From a bacterium (lineage in GTDB: Bacteria; Acidobacteriota; Thermoanaerobaculia; Multivoradales; JAHEKO01), in NCBI GenBank assembly GCA_024224155.1, contig JAAENP010000565.1, positions 1 to 38,359 of the forward strand: 38,359 bases of DNA. The letters run 5' to 3'. This document shows positions 1 through 8,656 of the stretch, piece after piece. The notes under the pieces were generated by a model. That model saw only the letters and a list, made by a program, of their open reading frames with translations, did not search any database and was not told where the DNA came from. The first letter of the stretch is position 1. Every line of letters starts with the position of its first letter. The position numbers and the translations under genes are program-made.

Positions 1-327
1 CAGATCACAAGTGGCCTCCGAGATGCCCTCCGATGCGCTTGCGGCGTGGCGACTGGAGGGCGAGGCGAGGAGCAGCGATTTGCCCGCACCGCAGCGGGGA
101 CTGGGCACCGCGGTTCCTCTTCACCGAAGGTAGCGAGGAGATGCGCGAATCGCCCGAGACGACTCCTCCAAGAGCCCGCCGGATCGCATAAGCCGAAAGG
201 CTCGAGCGCCAGCAAGGGCGAGATCGGCACCAGCTCGAGCCGGCCCCTGGACGGCGGCTTCGCCGATCGGCCTGCCTGAGCGCCTCGGGAACGGATCGCA
301 ACGGGGAGAGCCGGGTTTCGGTCGCCG
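1..327. other. No gene recognised
   Basis: Several short overlapping open frames exist on both strands here. None has a ribosome binding site, a recognisable domain or a consistent reading frame, which is usual for GC-rich non-coding DNA. I see no tRNA, RNase P or tmRNA signature. It may hold the far upstream region of the amidohydrolase gene or the decayed end of a gene lying outside the window. Confidence 0.5.
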
Positions 328-366
328 AAAACCAGTCGGGAGGGGACACGAAGGAATCGTGTCCCC
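328..366 (+). repeat. REP-like hairpin repeat, copy A
   Basis: A 22-nt arm at 328-349 is followed by a perfect 10-bp stem: GGGGACACGA (342-351), loop AGGAA, TCGTGTCCCC (357-366). A second copy lies on the minus strand at 13554-13592. The arms match at 20 of 22 positions, while the inner stem and loop differ and still pair. This looks like a dispersed palindromic extragenic repeat. It ends 85 nt before the chosen start of the amidohydrolase gene. Confidence 0.6.
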
Positions 367-451
367 GATGCCCAAATCGTCACCACAGCACGATCTCGGA
401 GAATTGCCTCGCCCTCGTGATAAAACAACGCGCACTCACGGAGGAACCTCA

Positions 452-2110
452 ATGAAACGCCATCCGTTCGCCATCGCCGTCGCTCTCAGCCTGGCCGCTC
501 TCCTGTGCGCACCGCCGGCGATGGGCGCGGACGCCGAGGAGCCCAAGTCCATCGAAGCCGCTCCTCCCCGAGCCGAAGGCGAAGGACCGTTCTCCCGACT
601 CATACTGCGCGGCGGCACCCTCATCAACGGAACCGGCGCTCCGCCGATTGGACCGGTCGACATTGTTATCGAGAGCAACCGTATCGCCAGCATCAAGGGC
701 GTCGGCTACCCGGGAGTTCCGATCGATCCCGAGAAACGCCCCAAGGCCGAAGCCGGCGACCGGGAGATCGACGTCGAAGGCATGTACGTTCTGCCTGGCC
801 TGATCGACATGCACGGCCACATCGGTGGCGTGGACCAGGGAACGCCGGCAGAGTACGTATTCAAACTCTGGATGGCCCACGGCATCACCACGATTCGCGA
901 CCCCGCGAGCGGCAACGGCATCGATTTCGTTCTCGAGCACAAGAAGAGAAGTGCCACCAACGAGATCACGGCGCCGCGTATCGAAGCCTACGTCGTCTTC
1001 GGGCAGGCACGGGAAGAGCCCTTCTTGCAGCCTTCCGAAGCCCGAGCCTGGGTCGGTGAAATGGGCACCAAGGGCGCCGACGGTCTCAAGTTCTTCGGCT
1101 ACCGCCCGGACATCATGGAGGCGGCGATCGACGAAGCCGGGAAGCGTGGCCTGCGCACCGCATGTCACCACGCCCAGCTCAACGTGACCCAGGTCAACGT
1201 CTTGAACACCGCGCGCTGGGGCCTGACCAGCATGGAGCATTGGTACGGCCTGCCCGAGGCCCTGTTCACCGACCGTGTGATTCAGGACTACCCGCTCGAC
1301 TACAACTACGCCAACGAGCAACATCGCTTCGGTGAAGCCGGGAGACTCTGGAAGCAAGCGGCCGAGCGCGGCAGCGAAAGATGGAACAAAGTCATCGACG
1401 AGTTGGTCGAGCTCGACTTCACGATCAACCCGACCATGACGATCTACGAGGCCAGTCGTGATCTCATGCGCGCCCGCCGCGACGAGTGGCACGACGAGTA
1501 CACCTTGCCGGCACTCTGGGATTTCTTCCAGCCCAGCAGAGAGGCGCACGGCTCGTACTGGTTCTATTGGACCACCCGCGACGAGATCGAATGGAAGAAC
1601 AACTTCCGCAGATGGATGGACTTCCTGAACGACTACAAGAACGCCGGCGGACGGGTCACCACCGGTTCCGACTCCGGCTACGTTTTCAAGATCTACGGCT
1701 TCGGTTTGATTCGCGAACTGGAGCTGCTTCAGGAGGCCGGCTTCCACCCACTCGAAGTCTTGAAATCGGCAACCCTCAACGGTGCCGAGGCGATCGGCAT
1801 GGCCGACCAGATCGGCTCGGTCGAGCCCGGGAAGCTCGCCGACCTGATGGTCGTCGAGGAAAACCCGCTCGAGAACTTCAAGGTGCTCTACGGCACCGGA
1901 GCGATCAAGGTCGACGAGAGCAACAAACCGGTCCGGGTCGGCGGAGTCAAGTACACGATCAAGGACGGCATCGTTTACGACGCCAAGCAGCTGCTGGCCG
2001 ACGTGCGCGACATGGTTGCAGCGGCCAAAGCGGGCGAGGGTCGCGAGATCCTCCAGCCCGGCATCGAAACGCCCGAGGTCGCGCCGATGGCGGCCGATCC
2101 GGGCCTCTAG
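452..2110 (+). CDS. Secreted amidohydrolase family protein
   Basis: A metal-dependent hydrolase of the amidohydrolase superfamily, in the imidazolonepropionase/prolidase-like branch; the substrate is unknown. The start at 452 is chosen because GGAGG (440-444) precedes it and the protein then opens with a signal peptide (MKRHPFAIAVALSLAALL... cleaved near AMGADA). In the 552-residue product the first metal ligands are H121 and H123 in the LIDMHGH motif. K213 in GLKFFG is a candidate bridging carboxylated lysine. H239/H240 and H263 (MEHWYG) are the next ligands, and D407 in TTGSDSG is the catalytic acid. The C-terminal stretch with EPGKLADLMVVEENPL is the usual composite beta-sandwich end of the fold. 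It stands alone between a hairpin repeat and the convergent purE. The family call is secure; export rests on the signal peptide. Confidence 0.9.
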   Translation: MKRHPFAIAVALSLAALLCAPPAMGADAEEPKSIEAAPPRAEGEGPFSRLILRGGTLINGTGAPPIGPVDIVIESNRIASIKGVGYPGVPIDPEKRPKAEAGDREIDVEGMYVLPGLIDMHGHIGGVDQGTPAEYVFKLWMAHGITTIRDPASGNGIDFVLEHKKRSATNEITAPRIEAYVVFGQAREEPFLQPSEARAWVGEMGTKGADGLKFFGYRPDIMEAAIDEAGKRGLRTACHHAQLNVTQVNVLNTARWGLTSMEHWYGLPEALFTDRVIQDYPLDYNYANEQHRFGEAGRLWKQAAERGSERWNKVIDELVELDFTINPTMTIYEASRDLMRARRDEWHDEYTLPALWDFFQPSREAHGSYWFYWTTRDEIEWKNNFRRWMDFLNDYKNAGGRVTTGSDSGYVFKIYGFGLIRELELLQEAGFHPLEVLKSATLNGAEAIGMADQIGSVEPGKLADLMVVEENPLENFKVLYGTGAIKVDESNKPVRVGGVKYTIKDGIVYDAKQLLADVRDMVAAAKAGEGREILQPGIETPEVAPMAADPGL

Positions 2111-2120
2111 CGAGTGGCTC

Positions 2121-2615
2121 CTAGGCGCTTCTCGGATCGCCCTCCGCCAGCACGGCTCGCGCGCGGTCCCGGCGGTTGCCGGCCACGGCGGCGGCGATCT
2201 CATCGTTCGTCAGACCCAGGATCTGCGCGGCCAGGATCGCCGCGTTGACCGCGCCCGCTTTGCCGATCGCGAGAGTCCCGACCGGAATGCCCGCCGGCAT
2301 CTGGACGGTCGAAAGCAGTGAATCGAGGCCGTCCAGCTTCGATTCCATCGGCACGCCCAGCACGGGTTTGGTGGTGTGCCCCGCGACGACCCCGGCTAGA
2401 TGCGCGGCGCCGCCGGCGGCGGCGATGAATACCTGAACTCCCGCCGACTCGGCTTCGTTCATGAACTGGATCAAGGCCTCGGGCGTGCGATGCGCCGAGA
2501 GAATGCGAACTTCGTGAGCGATGCCCAGTTCATCCAGGGTCCTGGACGCGTTCTCCATCACGTCCCAGTCCGAGCGCGACCCCATGATCACGGCAACCAG
2601 GGGCTCGCCGCTCAT
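2121..2615 (-). CDS. purE: N5-carboxyaminoimidazole ribonucleotide mutase PurE
   Basis: A cytoplasmic purine biosynthesis enzyme that converts N5-CAIR to CAIR. The 164-residue length and the motifs are those of class I Pur[10 protein letters not shown] near the N terminus, SAHRTPE around residue 40, and the glycine-rich [22 protein letters not shown] stretch that binds the ribonucleotide. It starts with ATG behind an AAGGTGG ribosome binding site. It is the last gene of a minus-strand run that begins with a zinc-ribbon protein and lpxD, 76 nt downstream of lpxD. No purK is visible next to it, so the partner synthase must be elsewhere. Its 3' end faces the amidohydrolase gene, with only 10 nt between the two stops. 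Confidence 0.96.
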   Translation of the reverse strand: MSGEPLVAVIMGSRSDWDVMENASRTLDELGIAHEVRILSAHRTPEALIQFMNEAESAGVQVFIAAAGGAAHLAGVVAGHTTKPVLGVPMESKLDGLDSLLSTVQMPAGIPVGTLAIGKAGAVNAAILAAQILGLTNDEIAAAVAGNRRDRARAVLAEGDPRSA

Positions 2616-2691
2616 GAACCACCTTCAGCAGGCGCTTCGCGAGTGTCACCCAGCGCGATGTCGAGCGTAGCCATGAACTTGCCCCTTCCTC

Positions 2692-3714
2692 TCAATCTCC
2701 CCGATCGGAGAGCTCCTTTACCCGCCGGAATAGCTCCGGCAATCTCCCCAGCAGCGATTCGATACGCATCGCCTCGACTTTGCCGCGCGCCGGAGATCCC
2801 CAGAGCTCGACGCCCTCGGGCACATCCTTGAACACGACCGCCGTGGCTCCGATCCTGGCTCCCGCTCCGATCTCGAGGTTATCGGCTGCACCGGACCGGC
2901 CCGCGAAGATGACGCCGTCCCCGATCTTGACCGAGCCCGAGATCGCGGTGAGTGGTAGAAGCATCACGTTCTTGCCGATCTTGCAGTTGTGCCCGACGTG
3001 GACCATGTCGCCGATCTTGCTTCCTTCGCCGATCGTGGTTCGCCCGAAGGTGGCGCTGTCGATCGTAGCCAGTGCGCCGATCTCGACGTCATCACCGACT
3101 TCGACTCCTCCGACCTGGGGAATCGGCACCGGCGTCCCCTCGGTGGGCAGAAAACCGTAACCTTCCGAGCCCAGGACCGAGCCGGAGCGCACAGTCACTC
3201 GAGAGCCGAGCGTCACGTCCTCGCGCAGGACGACCGTCGGGTGGATGACGCAGCCTTGGCCGACAACGCAACGCGGCCCGACGAAAGCGTTGGCGTGAAT
3301 CGCGGCGTCGTCGCCGACGACGGCCTCCTTGTCGATGACGGCACCCGGACCGACATAGACACGTTCTCCGACTTGCGCGCTGCCGTGAACCACGGCGGTC
3401 GCGTCCACTCCGGGCTCCCGAGCTCGCTTCTCCGATGCGATCCGCGCCAGAACCCGGGTCAATGCGACAAACGGCTCTCCCAAGACTAGCTGATGAGCCG
3501 TAATGCCATCGATCTTCTCGGGCACCAGCAGCGCTCCCGCCTTCGACGCAAGCGCCGCGGCTACTTGCTTGCGCCCCTTGACGAACGAGAGATCCTCCGG
3601 CCCGGCGTCATCGAGACCGCGGAGCTCGCGGCAAAGGAACTCGGCATCGCCCGCGAGCTCACCTTCTCCCAGCAGCTCGCGCAGCTCTCCGAGGGTCATG
3701 TCCAGTCTCGCCAT
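2692..3714 (-). CDS. lpxD: UDP-3-O-acylglucosamine N-acyltransferase LpxD
   Basis: Third step of lipid A synthesis: transfer of a 3-hydroxyacyl chain from ACP to the 2-amino group of UDP-3-O-acylglucosamine. The 340-residue protein has the N-terminal uridine-binding domain (about 1-100, with PEDLSFVKGRK), then a long left-handed beta helix of hexapeptide repeats (about 105-310), then a C-terminal helix. The catalytic histidine lies in VHVGHNCKIGKN, as in characterised LpxD. Its presence shows that the host makes an LPS outer membrane. It begins 9 nt after the zinc-ribbon gene, so the two are very likely co-transcribed. It is unusual that lpxD sits here without lpxA, fabZ or lpxB, with which it often clusters. 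Confidence 0.96.
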   Translation of the reverse strand: MARLDMTLGELRELLGEGELAGDAEFLCRELRGLDDAGPEDLSFVKGRKQVAAALASKAGALLVPEKIDGITAHQLVLGEPFVALTRVLARIASEKRAREPGVDATAVVHGSAQVGERVYVGPGAVIDKEAVVGDDAAIHANAFVGPRCVVGQGCVIHPTVVLREDVTLGSRVTVRSGSVLGSEGYGFLPTEGTPVPIPQVGGVEVGDDVEIGALATIDSATFGRTTIGEGSKIGDMVHVGHNCKIGKNVMLLPLTAISGSVKIGDGVIFAGRSGAADNLEIGAGARIGATAVVFKDVPEGVELWGSPARGKVEAMRIESLLGRLPELFRRVKELSDRGD

Positions 3715-3723
3715 GGTCGCTCT

Positions 3724-4146
3724 CTAGAAGTTGAAGAGGTCGTCAAAGGCCGCTTTGGCGTCCGTCGCCGTTCCGCTCGAGGACGAGTCGGCGGCAAACT
3801 CCTGCACTACCTTCGGCTCGAAGTGGCTGCAGTCGTTGCCTTTCGCCTTGGCGGCGACGCGTACCTCGACCGGTTGCCGGCACTCGTTCGGCGCCGAGGT
3901 ATCGAAATGCCGGCAATTGGTGCAAGTGTGCAGGTCGCTACCACAGCTCCGGCAAAGATCTCCGGGAGATGGCAGCGAAGACACCTTGGCTCCGCAGCGC
4001 GAGCACTTCAGCACCGAAGCCGTCGGCGCTCCGAGACCACGCCCTCGCGGCCCCTCATTTGGTTGCCCCCTGGGCCGATTCTGCGACCGCCTGTCGGCGT
4101 CGCCGTCGTCCTGATAACCGCTCTGGCGGTACTTTCTATCCGACAT
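3724..4146 (-). CDS. Small zinc-ribbon protein of unknown function
   Basis: A 140-residue protein with a low-complexity, arginine- and glycine-rich N terminus (1-45) and a cysteine-rich core. CSRCG and CRSCG form one probable zinc ribbon, and CTNCRHF followed by a cysteine in NECRQP and another in NDCSHF suggest a second metal site. The C terminus is acidic and ends in AFDDLFNF. I recognise the pattern as a conserved uncharacterised type but know no function. It is the first gene of a run with lpxD (9-nt gap) and is divergent from the PilZ gene. Histidines next to the cysteines (CRHFD, CSHFE) could join in metal binding. Confidence 0.75.
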   Translation of the reverse strand: MSDRKYRQSGYQDDGDADRRSQNRPRGQPNEGPRGRGLGAPTASVLKCSRCGAKVSSLPSPGDLCRSCGSDLHTCTNCRHFDTSAPNECRQPVEVRVAAKAKGNDCSHFEPKVVQEFAADSSSSGTATDAKAAFDDLFNF

Positions 4147-4156
4147 GCATGCGTCC

Positions 4157-4186
4157 TTGGGAATACTACCTGGCCTGTGCTACAAA
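4157..4186 (+). promoter_or_regulatory. Candidate housekeeping promoter for the PilZ gene
   Basis: TTGGGA (4157-4162) and TACAAA (4181-4186) are separated by 18 nt and lie 34 nt before the GTG start at 4221. Each box matches four of six consensus positions, so this is only a candidate. Confidence 0.3.
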
Positions 4187-4220
4187 TGGTGGTCCGGTCT
4201 TCGATTCCTGGGGAGCCGAA

Positions 4221-4934
4221 GTGCTGATACCGCCGCCTCGCGAAGCGCTTGAAGACACTATGGCCGACGAACGCAGGAACAACACGCGATACGACGTCGA
4301 GGGAATCAGGGGCAGTTTTCTCTTCACCACCGGCGCTCGAGTGCTCAACCTGAGCCTCGACGGCATGTCGCTCGAGACCAACAACCCGCTCAAGATCGGC
4401 CACGAGTACTCGCTCAGACTCGACGAGGGAAAAAACCAGATGCCGCTCAAGGGCACGGTAGTCTGGTGCACTCTGGTCAAGACCACTCGGGACTCGAAGG
4501 GCGACGTCCAGCCGGTCTTTCGAGCCGGGGTACACTTTGCCGACATCATGAGCGGCAAGGCCAATGAGCTGCGCTCGTTCATCCACAAGAACGCGGTCAT
4601 CAGCCTCGAGAACCGGCTGTTCGGCCGCTTCCGGATCGAGGCCGCGCGACCGGCGGATCTGAGCCTCGAAGCCGAGTTCACGGTCCGACAGATCAGCCTT
4701 TCGGGAATGCTCGTCGAAACCGAAGTCGCTCCGCCGATCGACACGGAATGCCAGCTCTACGTAGAGGTCAGCGGCGTGAAGTTCGAGGCCACGGCCCGCA
4801 TCGTGCGCGTCGAGCGGCAGGATATCCAGGATGATTCCATCGACAAGCCGGTGTTTCTGGCTATCGAGTTCATCGAGCTGAGTGAAGACTCCATGCTGAC
4901 GCTCGAGTCGTTCATCGGAACCGCGCTGCACTAA
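4221..4934 (+). CDS. Tandem PilZ-domain protein
   Basis: A probable cyclic-di-GMP receptor made of two PilZ domains. Two starts are possible: GTG at 4221, with GGGAG at 4211-4215, and ATG at 4260, which gives 224 residues. I list the first because it has the ribosome binding site. Numbered from the ATG, domain 1 carries the RxxxR motif (R6-R10, RNNTR) and the NxSxxG motif (N30-G35, NLSLDG). Domain 2 carries RxxxR (R119-R123, RLFGR) and a changed second motif QISLSG (Q144-G149), where the first position is Gln instead of Asp or Asn. No effector domain is fused, so it probably acts by binding a partner. It is followed after 6 nt by the frameshifted lipoprotein gene. The family assignment is strong; ligand binding by the second domain is doubtful. 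Confidence 0.85.
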   Translation: MLIPPPREALEDTMADERRNNTRYDVEGIRGSFLFTTGARVLNLSLDGMSLETNNPLKIGHEYSLRLDEGKNQMPLKGTVVWCTLVKTTRDSKGDVQPVFRAGVHFADIMSGKANELRSFIHKNAVISLENRLFGRFRIEAARPADLSLEAEFTVRQISLSGMLVETEVAPPIDTECQLYVEVSGVKFEATARIVRVERQDIQDDSIDKPVFLAIEFIELSEDSMLTLESFIGTALH

Positions 4935-4940
4935 CCGCCG

Positions 4941-5914
4941 GTGAAGCGAGCTCGCTTCCTCGCCCCGCTGAGCCTGGCCGCCGCTGCCACGGTGGTTGGC
5001 GGCTGCGGCGAGCCTCAGCCACCTCGTGAGCCAGTGGCGACCGAGGCGGAGCCGCCTGTGAGCTCGGCAGAAGTCGAGCGGCCCCGGAGCCCGGGGCGTC
5101 CCGCGGCGAAGCCGAAGCCGAAAACGATGGCCGCGGCCAGGAACGCGCTGTCGAGCTCGGCGACCGATGTCGCCGAAGGCTCGTGCGGACCGTACCAGGT
5201 TCTGTCCTCGGCGCCAGCCGAGTACCTGTCGATCTGTGAGTCGCTCGCCGCCGAGCTCGACTCGATCTACCAGGCCCGGCTCGGAGTATCGATTCCGAAC
5301 CCGCCGGAAGTCTCATCCTCATCTTCGGGGCGGCCGACGGGTACCGGGGCCTTGCCAAGGACTTCGGACGGCTTCGGGCCGGCTACGCCGGCTTTACCAT
5401 GGCGAGCCGCGGAGTCGTGGCCCTGCTGGCCGCCGGCGTCCCGCCCGAGCGCTTCGCCACCGTGCTCGGTCATGAGTTGACTCACCTGGTGCACCGGCGG
5501 GTCTTTGGCCCCAACCTCGATCCGTGGCTGTCCGAGGGTCTCGCCGACGCCCTCGGCGACACCGCCACGCCGTCGGGCTTCGACGGGCTTGCTGGGATTG
5601 CGGGCATCGAGCCGCTGGCGGATCGCCTGCGTCGAGCCATCGAGGCCGAGCGAACCGAATCGCTCGCAGCAATGATCGCAAAGAGCCGTGGGGAGTTCGA
5701 CCGGGGCGCCGTGTCCTACGATTACGAGTCCAGCGCGCTGTTGACACGCTATCTATTGCTCGAACCGACCATGGCACAGAGGTTTCGAGACTTGCTCCGA
5801 AAGCTCGCAGCGGCGAAGAGCTGCTCGGCGGACTGCGTCTTCGAGTCACTCGAGGTGACGCCGGAGCAGCTGGACCGCGAGTTTCAAGAATGGCTCGCGG
5901 CGCACGCTTCCTAG
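4941..5914 (+). pseudogene. Frameshifted HExxH peptidase-like lipoprotein
   Basis: Two open frames together describe one protein. The first, from GTG at 4941, begins with a lipoprotein signal (MKRARFLAPLSLAAAATVVGGC) and a Pro/Ala/Glu-rich linker, then runs through LDSIYQARLGVSIPNPPE. At about 5303-5310 the matching sequence moves to another frame, which reads GSLILIFGAADGYRGLAKDF before MASRGVV at 5399. That frame then carries LGHELTHLVHRR (HExxH) and WLSEGLADALG, whose glutamate is the third zinc ligand of a gluzincin-type metallopeptidase. One missing base, or two extra, near GGAAGTCTC explains the break. If the gene is intact in the cell, it would make a lipid-anchored zinc protease of about 320 residues coupled to the PilZ gene. 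Whether this is decay or a sequencing error cannot be told here. Confidence 0.75.
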
Positions 5915-5973
5915 GGTTCCCAGCCCATTCGCCCCGCGTCGCCATCGCGAGCGACACGCAGAATCCCACGGTG

Positions 5974-6513
5974 TCAGCCGTACAGTAGAGGGTGCTTCAG
6001 CGGCGCCAGGGCCAGCACCACCGCGTGTTCGTAAAGGGCTCGTCGATCGACAACCCCTTGGGTCAGGAGACCGACCGCTCCCTCCTCCTGCTTGGAGTCG
6101 GTGCGTCCGAAGACGATGTCATCTGCCTCGCCGAGCTCTTTGCCTTCCCGAACCAGACGAGCGACCTCGTCGGGCAGAAAGAACGTCCCGGAACGGGCCC
6201 GTCCGGTGCCGAAGCTCGAGCGTACGACGACCCAGGCGAAGGCCTTCATCCCGCGCTCGGAGTCCTCGATGCCGCCCTCGATCCCTACCCAGTAGTCGGC
6301 CTCGGGTCGAAGCGCTTCCGCTCCTTCGGCGCGCTTCTCGGCCCCGCGCAGAGTCTCGAGGTCCGAAAGCGGCTGGTCCGGCACTCCGGAGTCGACGCTG
6401 GCGCCGTTGACGTCAGCCACCTCGGCCGGAACCATGAGCCCGAATGCCGCCTCGACCGCGGCGATCTTGACCGGGTTACCCGACGCGACGATGACTCTCA
6501 GAACCCCATCCAT
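5974..6513 (-). CDS. yjjX: Inosine/xanthosine triphosphatase (YjjX/DUF84 family)
   Basis: A house-cleaning phosphatase that hydrolyses non-canonical purine triphosphates (ITP, XTP). The 179-residue length fits the family. Diagnostic blocks are VASGNPVKIAAVEAAF at the N terminus (phosphate-binding SGNPxK), SGVPDQPLSDLETLRGAEKR, YWVGIEGGIED (the glycine- and acid-rich active site) and the C-terminal FGRTDSKQEEGAVGLLTQG followed by RRALYEHAVV. The start at MDGVLRVIVASGN is placed right before the first block. It is a single gene, divergent from the choice-of-anchor B gene 99 nt away and convergent with the frameshifted lipoprotein gene. Cytoplasmic. Confidence 0.92.
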   Translation of the reverse strand: MDGVLRVIVASGNPVKIAAVEAAFGLMVPAEVADVNGASVDSGVPDQPLSDLETLRGAEKRAEGAEALRPEADYWVGIEGGIEDSERGMKAFAWVVVRSSFGTGRARSGTFFLPDEVARLVREGKELGEADDIVFGRTDSKQEEGAVGLLTQGVVDRRALYEHAVVLALAPLKHPLLYG

Positions 6514-6612
6514 GGACGACGGAGTCTACACGCGCATGCGGCGTAGCCTCGGGAGGATAGACTCGGCCGCGCTCGCCACCGGCAAGACGTTCGCAGACTC
6601 GAGGCGTCCATT

Positions 6613-8532
6613 ATGAGAATTCAAGAGAGACTTTCCGCCGTCGTCCTGGTCATGGCGTTGCTTCCGGTGGCTCCACGCGAAGCCGAAGCCTGCCACCTGC
6701 CCGATCATCTGCGCAAGCAGGAGGCGTCGCTCACCAAGGCGCAGCTCGCCCTGCTCGCTCACGGCGGCTCGAAGCGCCAGCAGATCGCCTACGAAATGGA
6801 GCAACTGTCCTCCTGTAGCAACGGTCGGGCCGACATTTTCCTCTGCGAGAACATCGACCTGCTGGCGCATTTCCCGCTTTCCGAGATCGGGGGCGGCACC
6901 GGCAACGACATCTGGGGCTGGGCCGAGCCGCAGACCGGACGCGAGTACGCCCTGGTCGGACGCTCCAACGGCACGGCGTTCATCGACATGACCGACCCCG
7001 AGAATCCCGTCTTCGTCGGCAACCTGCCCACGGCTGATAACACCTCGGCATGGCGCGACATCAAGGTCTACCGGAACCACGCCTTCGTCGTTGCGGACTT
7101 CGCGGGCGAGCACGGCATGCAGGTCTTCGACCTCGGGCAGCTTCGCAACGCGCGGAACCTGCCCGTCCAGTTCCAGGAATCGGGCCACTACTTCGGCTTC
7201 AATCGAGCCCACAACCTGGTGATCAACGAGGATACCGGGTTCGCCTATGCCGTAGGTTCGGAGACCTGCTCCGGGGGCGGACTCCACATGATCGACATCA
7301 GCGATCCGCTCGAGCCGGTCTTCGCGGGCTGTTTCGGTGACGACGGCTATACCCACGACGCCCAGTGCGTCGTCTATCACGGCCCCGACGCCGACCATCG
7401 CGGCCGGGAGATCTGCTTCGCGTCCAACGAAGACACCGTGACCGTTGTCGACGTCAGCGACAAGGACGCGCCCAAGATGCTCTCGCGCACCGGCTACGAC
7501 GACTCCGGCTATACCCACCAGGGCTGGCTCACCGAAGATCACGCCTATTTCATCCATGACGACGAGCTCGACGAGCAGCGATTCGGCCACAATACCAAGA
7601 CCTACGTTTGGGACATGTCCGACCTGGACGACGTCAAACTGGCCGGAGCTCACTTCGGCGGCGGCCGATCGATCGATCACAACCAGTACGTGCGGGGCGA
7701 GTACACCTACCAGGCCAACTACCGGCGAGGCCTCCGCATTCTCGAGCTCAAGAACCCGGCCAAGGGCAAGCTCAAAGAGGTGGCCTTCTTCGATACCTTC
7801 CCCGAGGCGGACGGTGACGAGTTCGACGGTGCCTGGAGCGTCTACCCATACCTGCAGAGCGGCGCGGTCGTCGTTTCAGACATCAACCGAGGGCTCTTCG
7901 TCCTGCGACCGCGTCTCAAGAGCCGCATCTTCGCTGACGGCTTCGAGTCCGGCGACCTCGCCAGCTGGTCGAAGAGCAAGGGCGACGCCGTGTCGGTCAC
8001 CACACCGGGCCTGGACGGCTCGAGCCACGCCTTGAGCGTGAGCGTCGCGAACGGCGCGCGGTCCTTCGTGGGTTCCGACCACCCCGCCCGCGAACGAACC
8101 CTACTCGTGAGGTTCTTGCTCAATCCCAACAAGGTAGACCTGGGCTCCAACTCGGTCGAGATCCTGCGCCTGGTTGCCGGCAAGAACCGGGCCGTGGCAC
8201 AGTTGCTTCTCGAGCCTGCCGGGTCGCGGTACCGGCTGAGTCTGTTCGGCCTCGCCGGCGACAAGGACCCGGTGCTGATCGGCTCGACCCGAATCGCACG
8301 CGGCAAGGCTACCGAAGTCGGTCTCGAGTGGCGGGCTGCGACGGCAGCCGGCGAGCGCGATGGCCGGGTCGTCCTGCGCAAGAAGAAAAAGCAGCGCCGG
8401 GTGGCTGGAGCCGAGGATCTCGACACCGGCGATCTGGTGATCGACGCCGTGCGGCTCGGGCTTCCCGACGGCGCACCGGCGGGGCTCTCGGGCGGCTTCC
8501 TGGTCGACGCCTACGAATCCTCGACGCCCTGA
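6613..8532 (+). CDS. Secreted choice-of-anchor B (LVIVD propeller) protein
   Basis: A 639-residue exported protein of unknown activity. A signal peptide (about 1-26, ending EAEA before CHLPDH) is followed by a long region with the repeats of the choice-of-anchor B family: ALVGRSNGTAFIDMTDPENPVFVGNLP, GLHMIDISDPLEPVFAGCF, VTVVDVSDKDAPKMLSRTGY and a last blade near KGKLKEVAFFDTFPEADG. These are typical of LVIVD beta-propellers. At about residue 438 the motif IFADGFESGDLASWS opens a separate C-terminal beta-rich domain (about 438-639). The same opening motif is common in large secreted proteins of related bacteria. The role is probably extracellular or envelope binding. The start is the first ATG, with only a weak ribosome binding site. 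Confidence 0.85.
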   Translation: MRIQERLSAVVLVMALLPVAPREAEACHLPDHLRKQEASLTKAQLALLAHGGSKRQQIAYEMEQLSSCSNGRADIFLCENIDLLAHFPLSEIGGGTGNDIWGWAEPQTGREYALVGRSNGTAFIDMTDPENPVFVGNLPTADNTSAWRDIKVYRNHAFVVADFAGEHGMQVFDLGQLRNARNLPVQFQESGHYFGFNRAHNLVINEDTGFAYAVGSETCSGGGLHMIDISDPLEPVFAGCFGDDGYTHDAQCVVYHGPDADHRGREICFASNEDTVTVVDVSDKDAPKMLSRTGYDDSGYTHQGWLTEDHAYFIHDDELDEQRFGHNTKTYVWDMSDLDDVKLAGAHFGGGRSIDHNQYVRGEYTYQANYRRGLRILELKNPAKGKLKEVAFFDTFPEADGDEFDGAWSVYPYLQSGAVVVSDINRGLFVLRPRLKSRIFADGFESGDLASWSKSKGDAVSVTTPGLDGSSHALSVSVANGARSFVGSDHPARERTLLVRFLLNPNKVDLGSNSVEILRLVAGKNRAVAQLLLEPAGSRYRLSLFGLAGDKDPVLIGSTRIARGKATEVGLEWRAATAAGERDGRVVLRKKKKQRRVAGAEDLDTGDLVIDAVRLGLPDGAPAGLSGGFLVDAYESSTP

Positions 8533-8656
8533 CACAAAGAGGCCCCCCTCGCCATTCCGTGGGGAGTGAGCGGCTTAGGAATCTCTACAAAAAGTGAAGA
8601 GAAACTTGCGGCACCGGAAGTGACAAGGGGGACCCTAAGATCCTATTTCAATCGGC

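Noticed and set aside
5-349. Minus-strand open frame beginning MSPPDWFS
   Set aside because: Its first codons are simply the hairpin repeat read backwards; the same repeat at 13571 gives MSPPNWFG on the other strand. There is no ribosome binding site or domain.
449-2203. Long minus-strand open frame (584 codons) opposite the amidohydrolase gene
   Set aside because: It mirrors a clear enzyme gene, has no domain or binding site, and is the kind of antisense frame that high GC content produces. The same applies to 4008-4931, 6526-7680, 19314-20414 and 26250-28112.
6580-6595. Sigma-54-like box CGGCAAGACGTTCGCA before the choice-of-anchor B gene
   Set aside because: The GG-N10-GC spacing fits, but three conserved bases differ. 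Such matches are expected by chance in GC-rich DNA.
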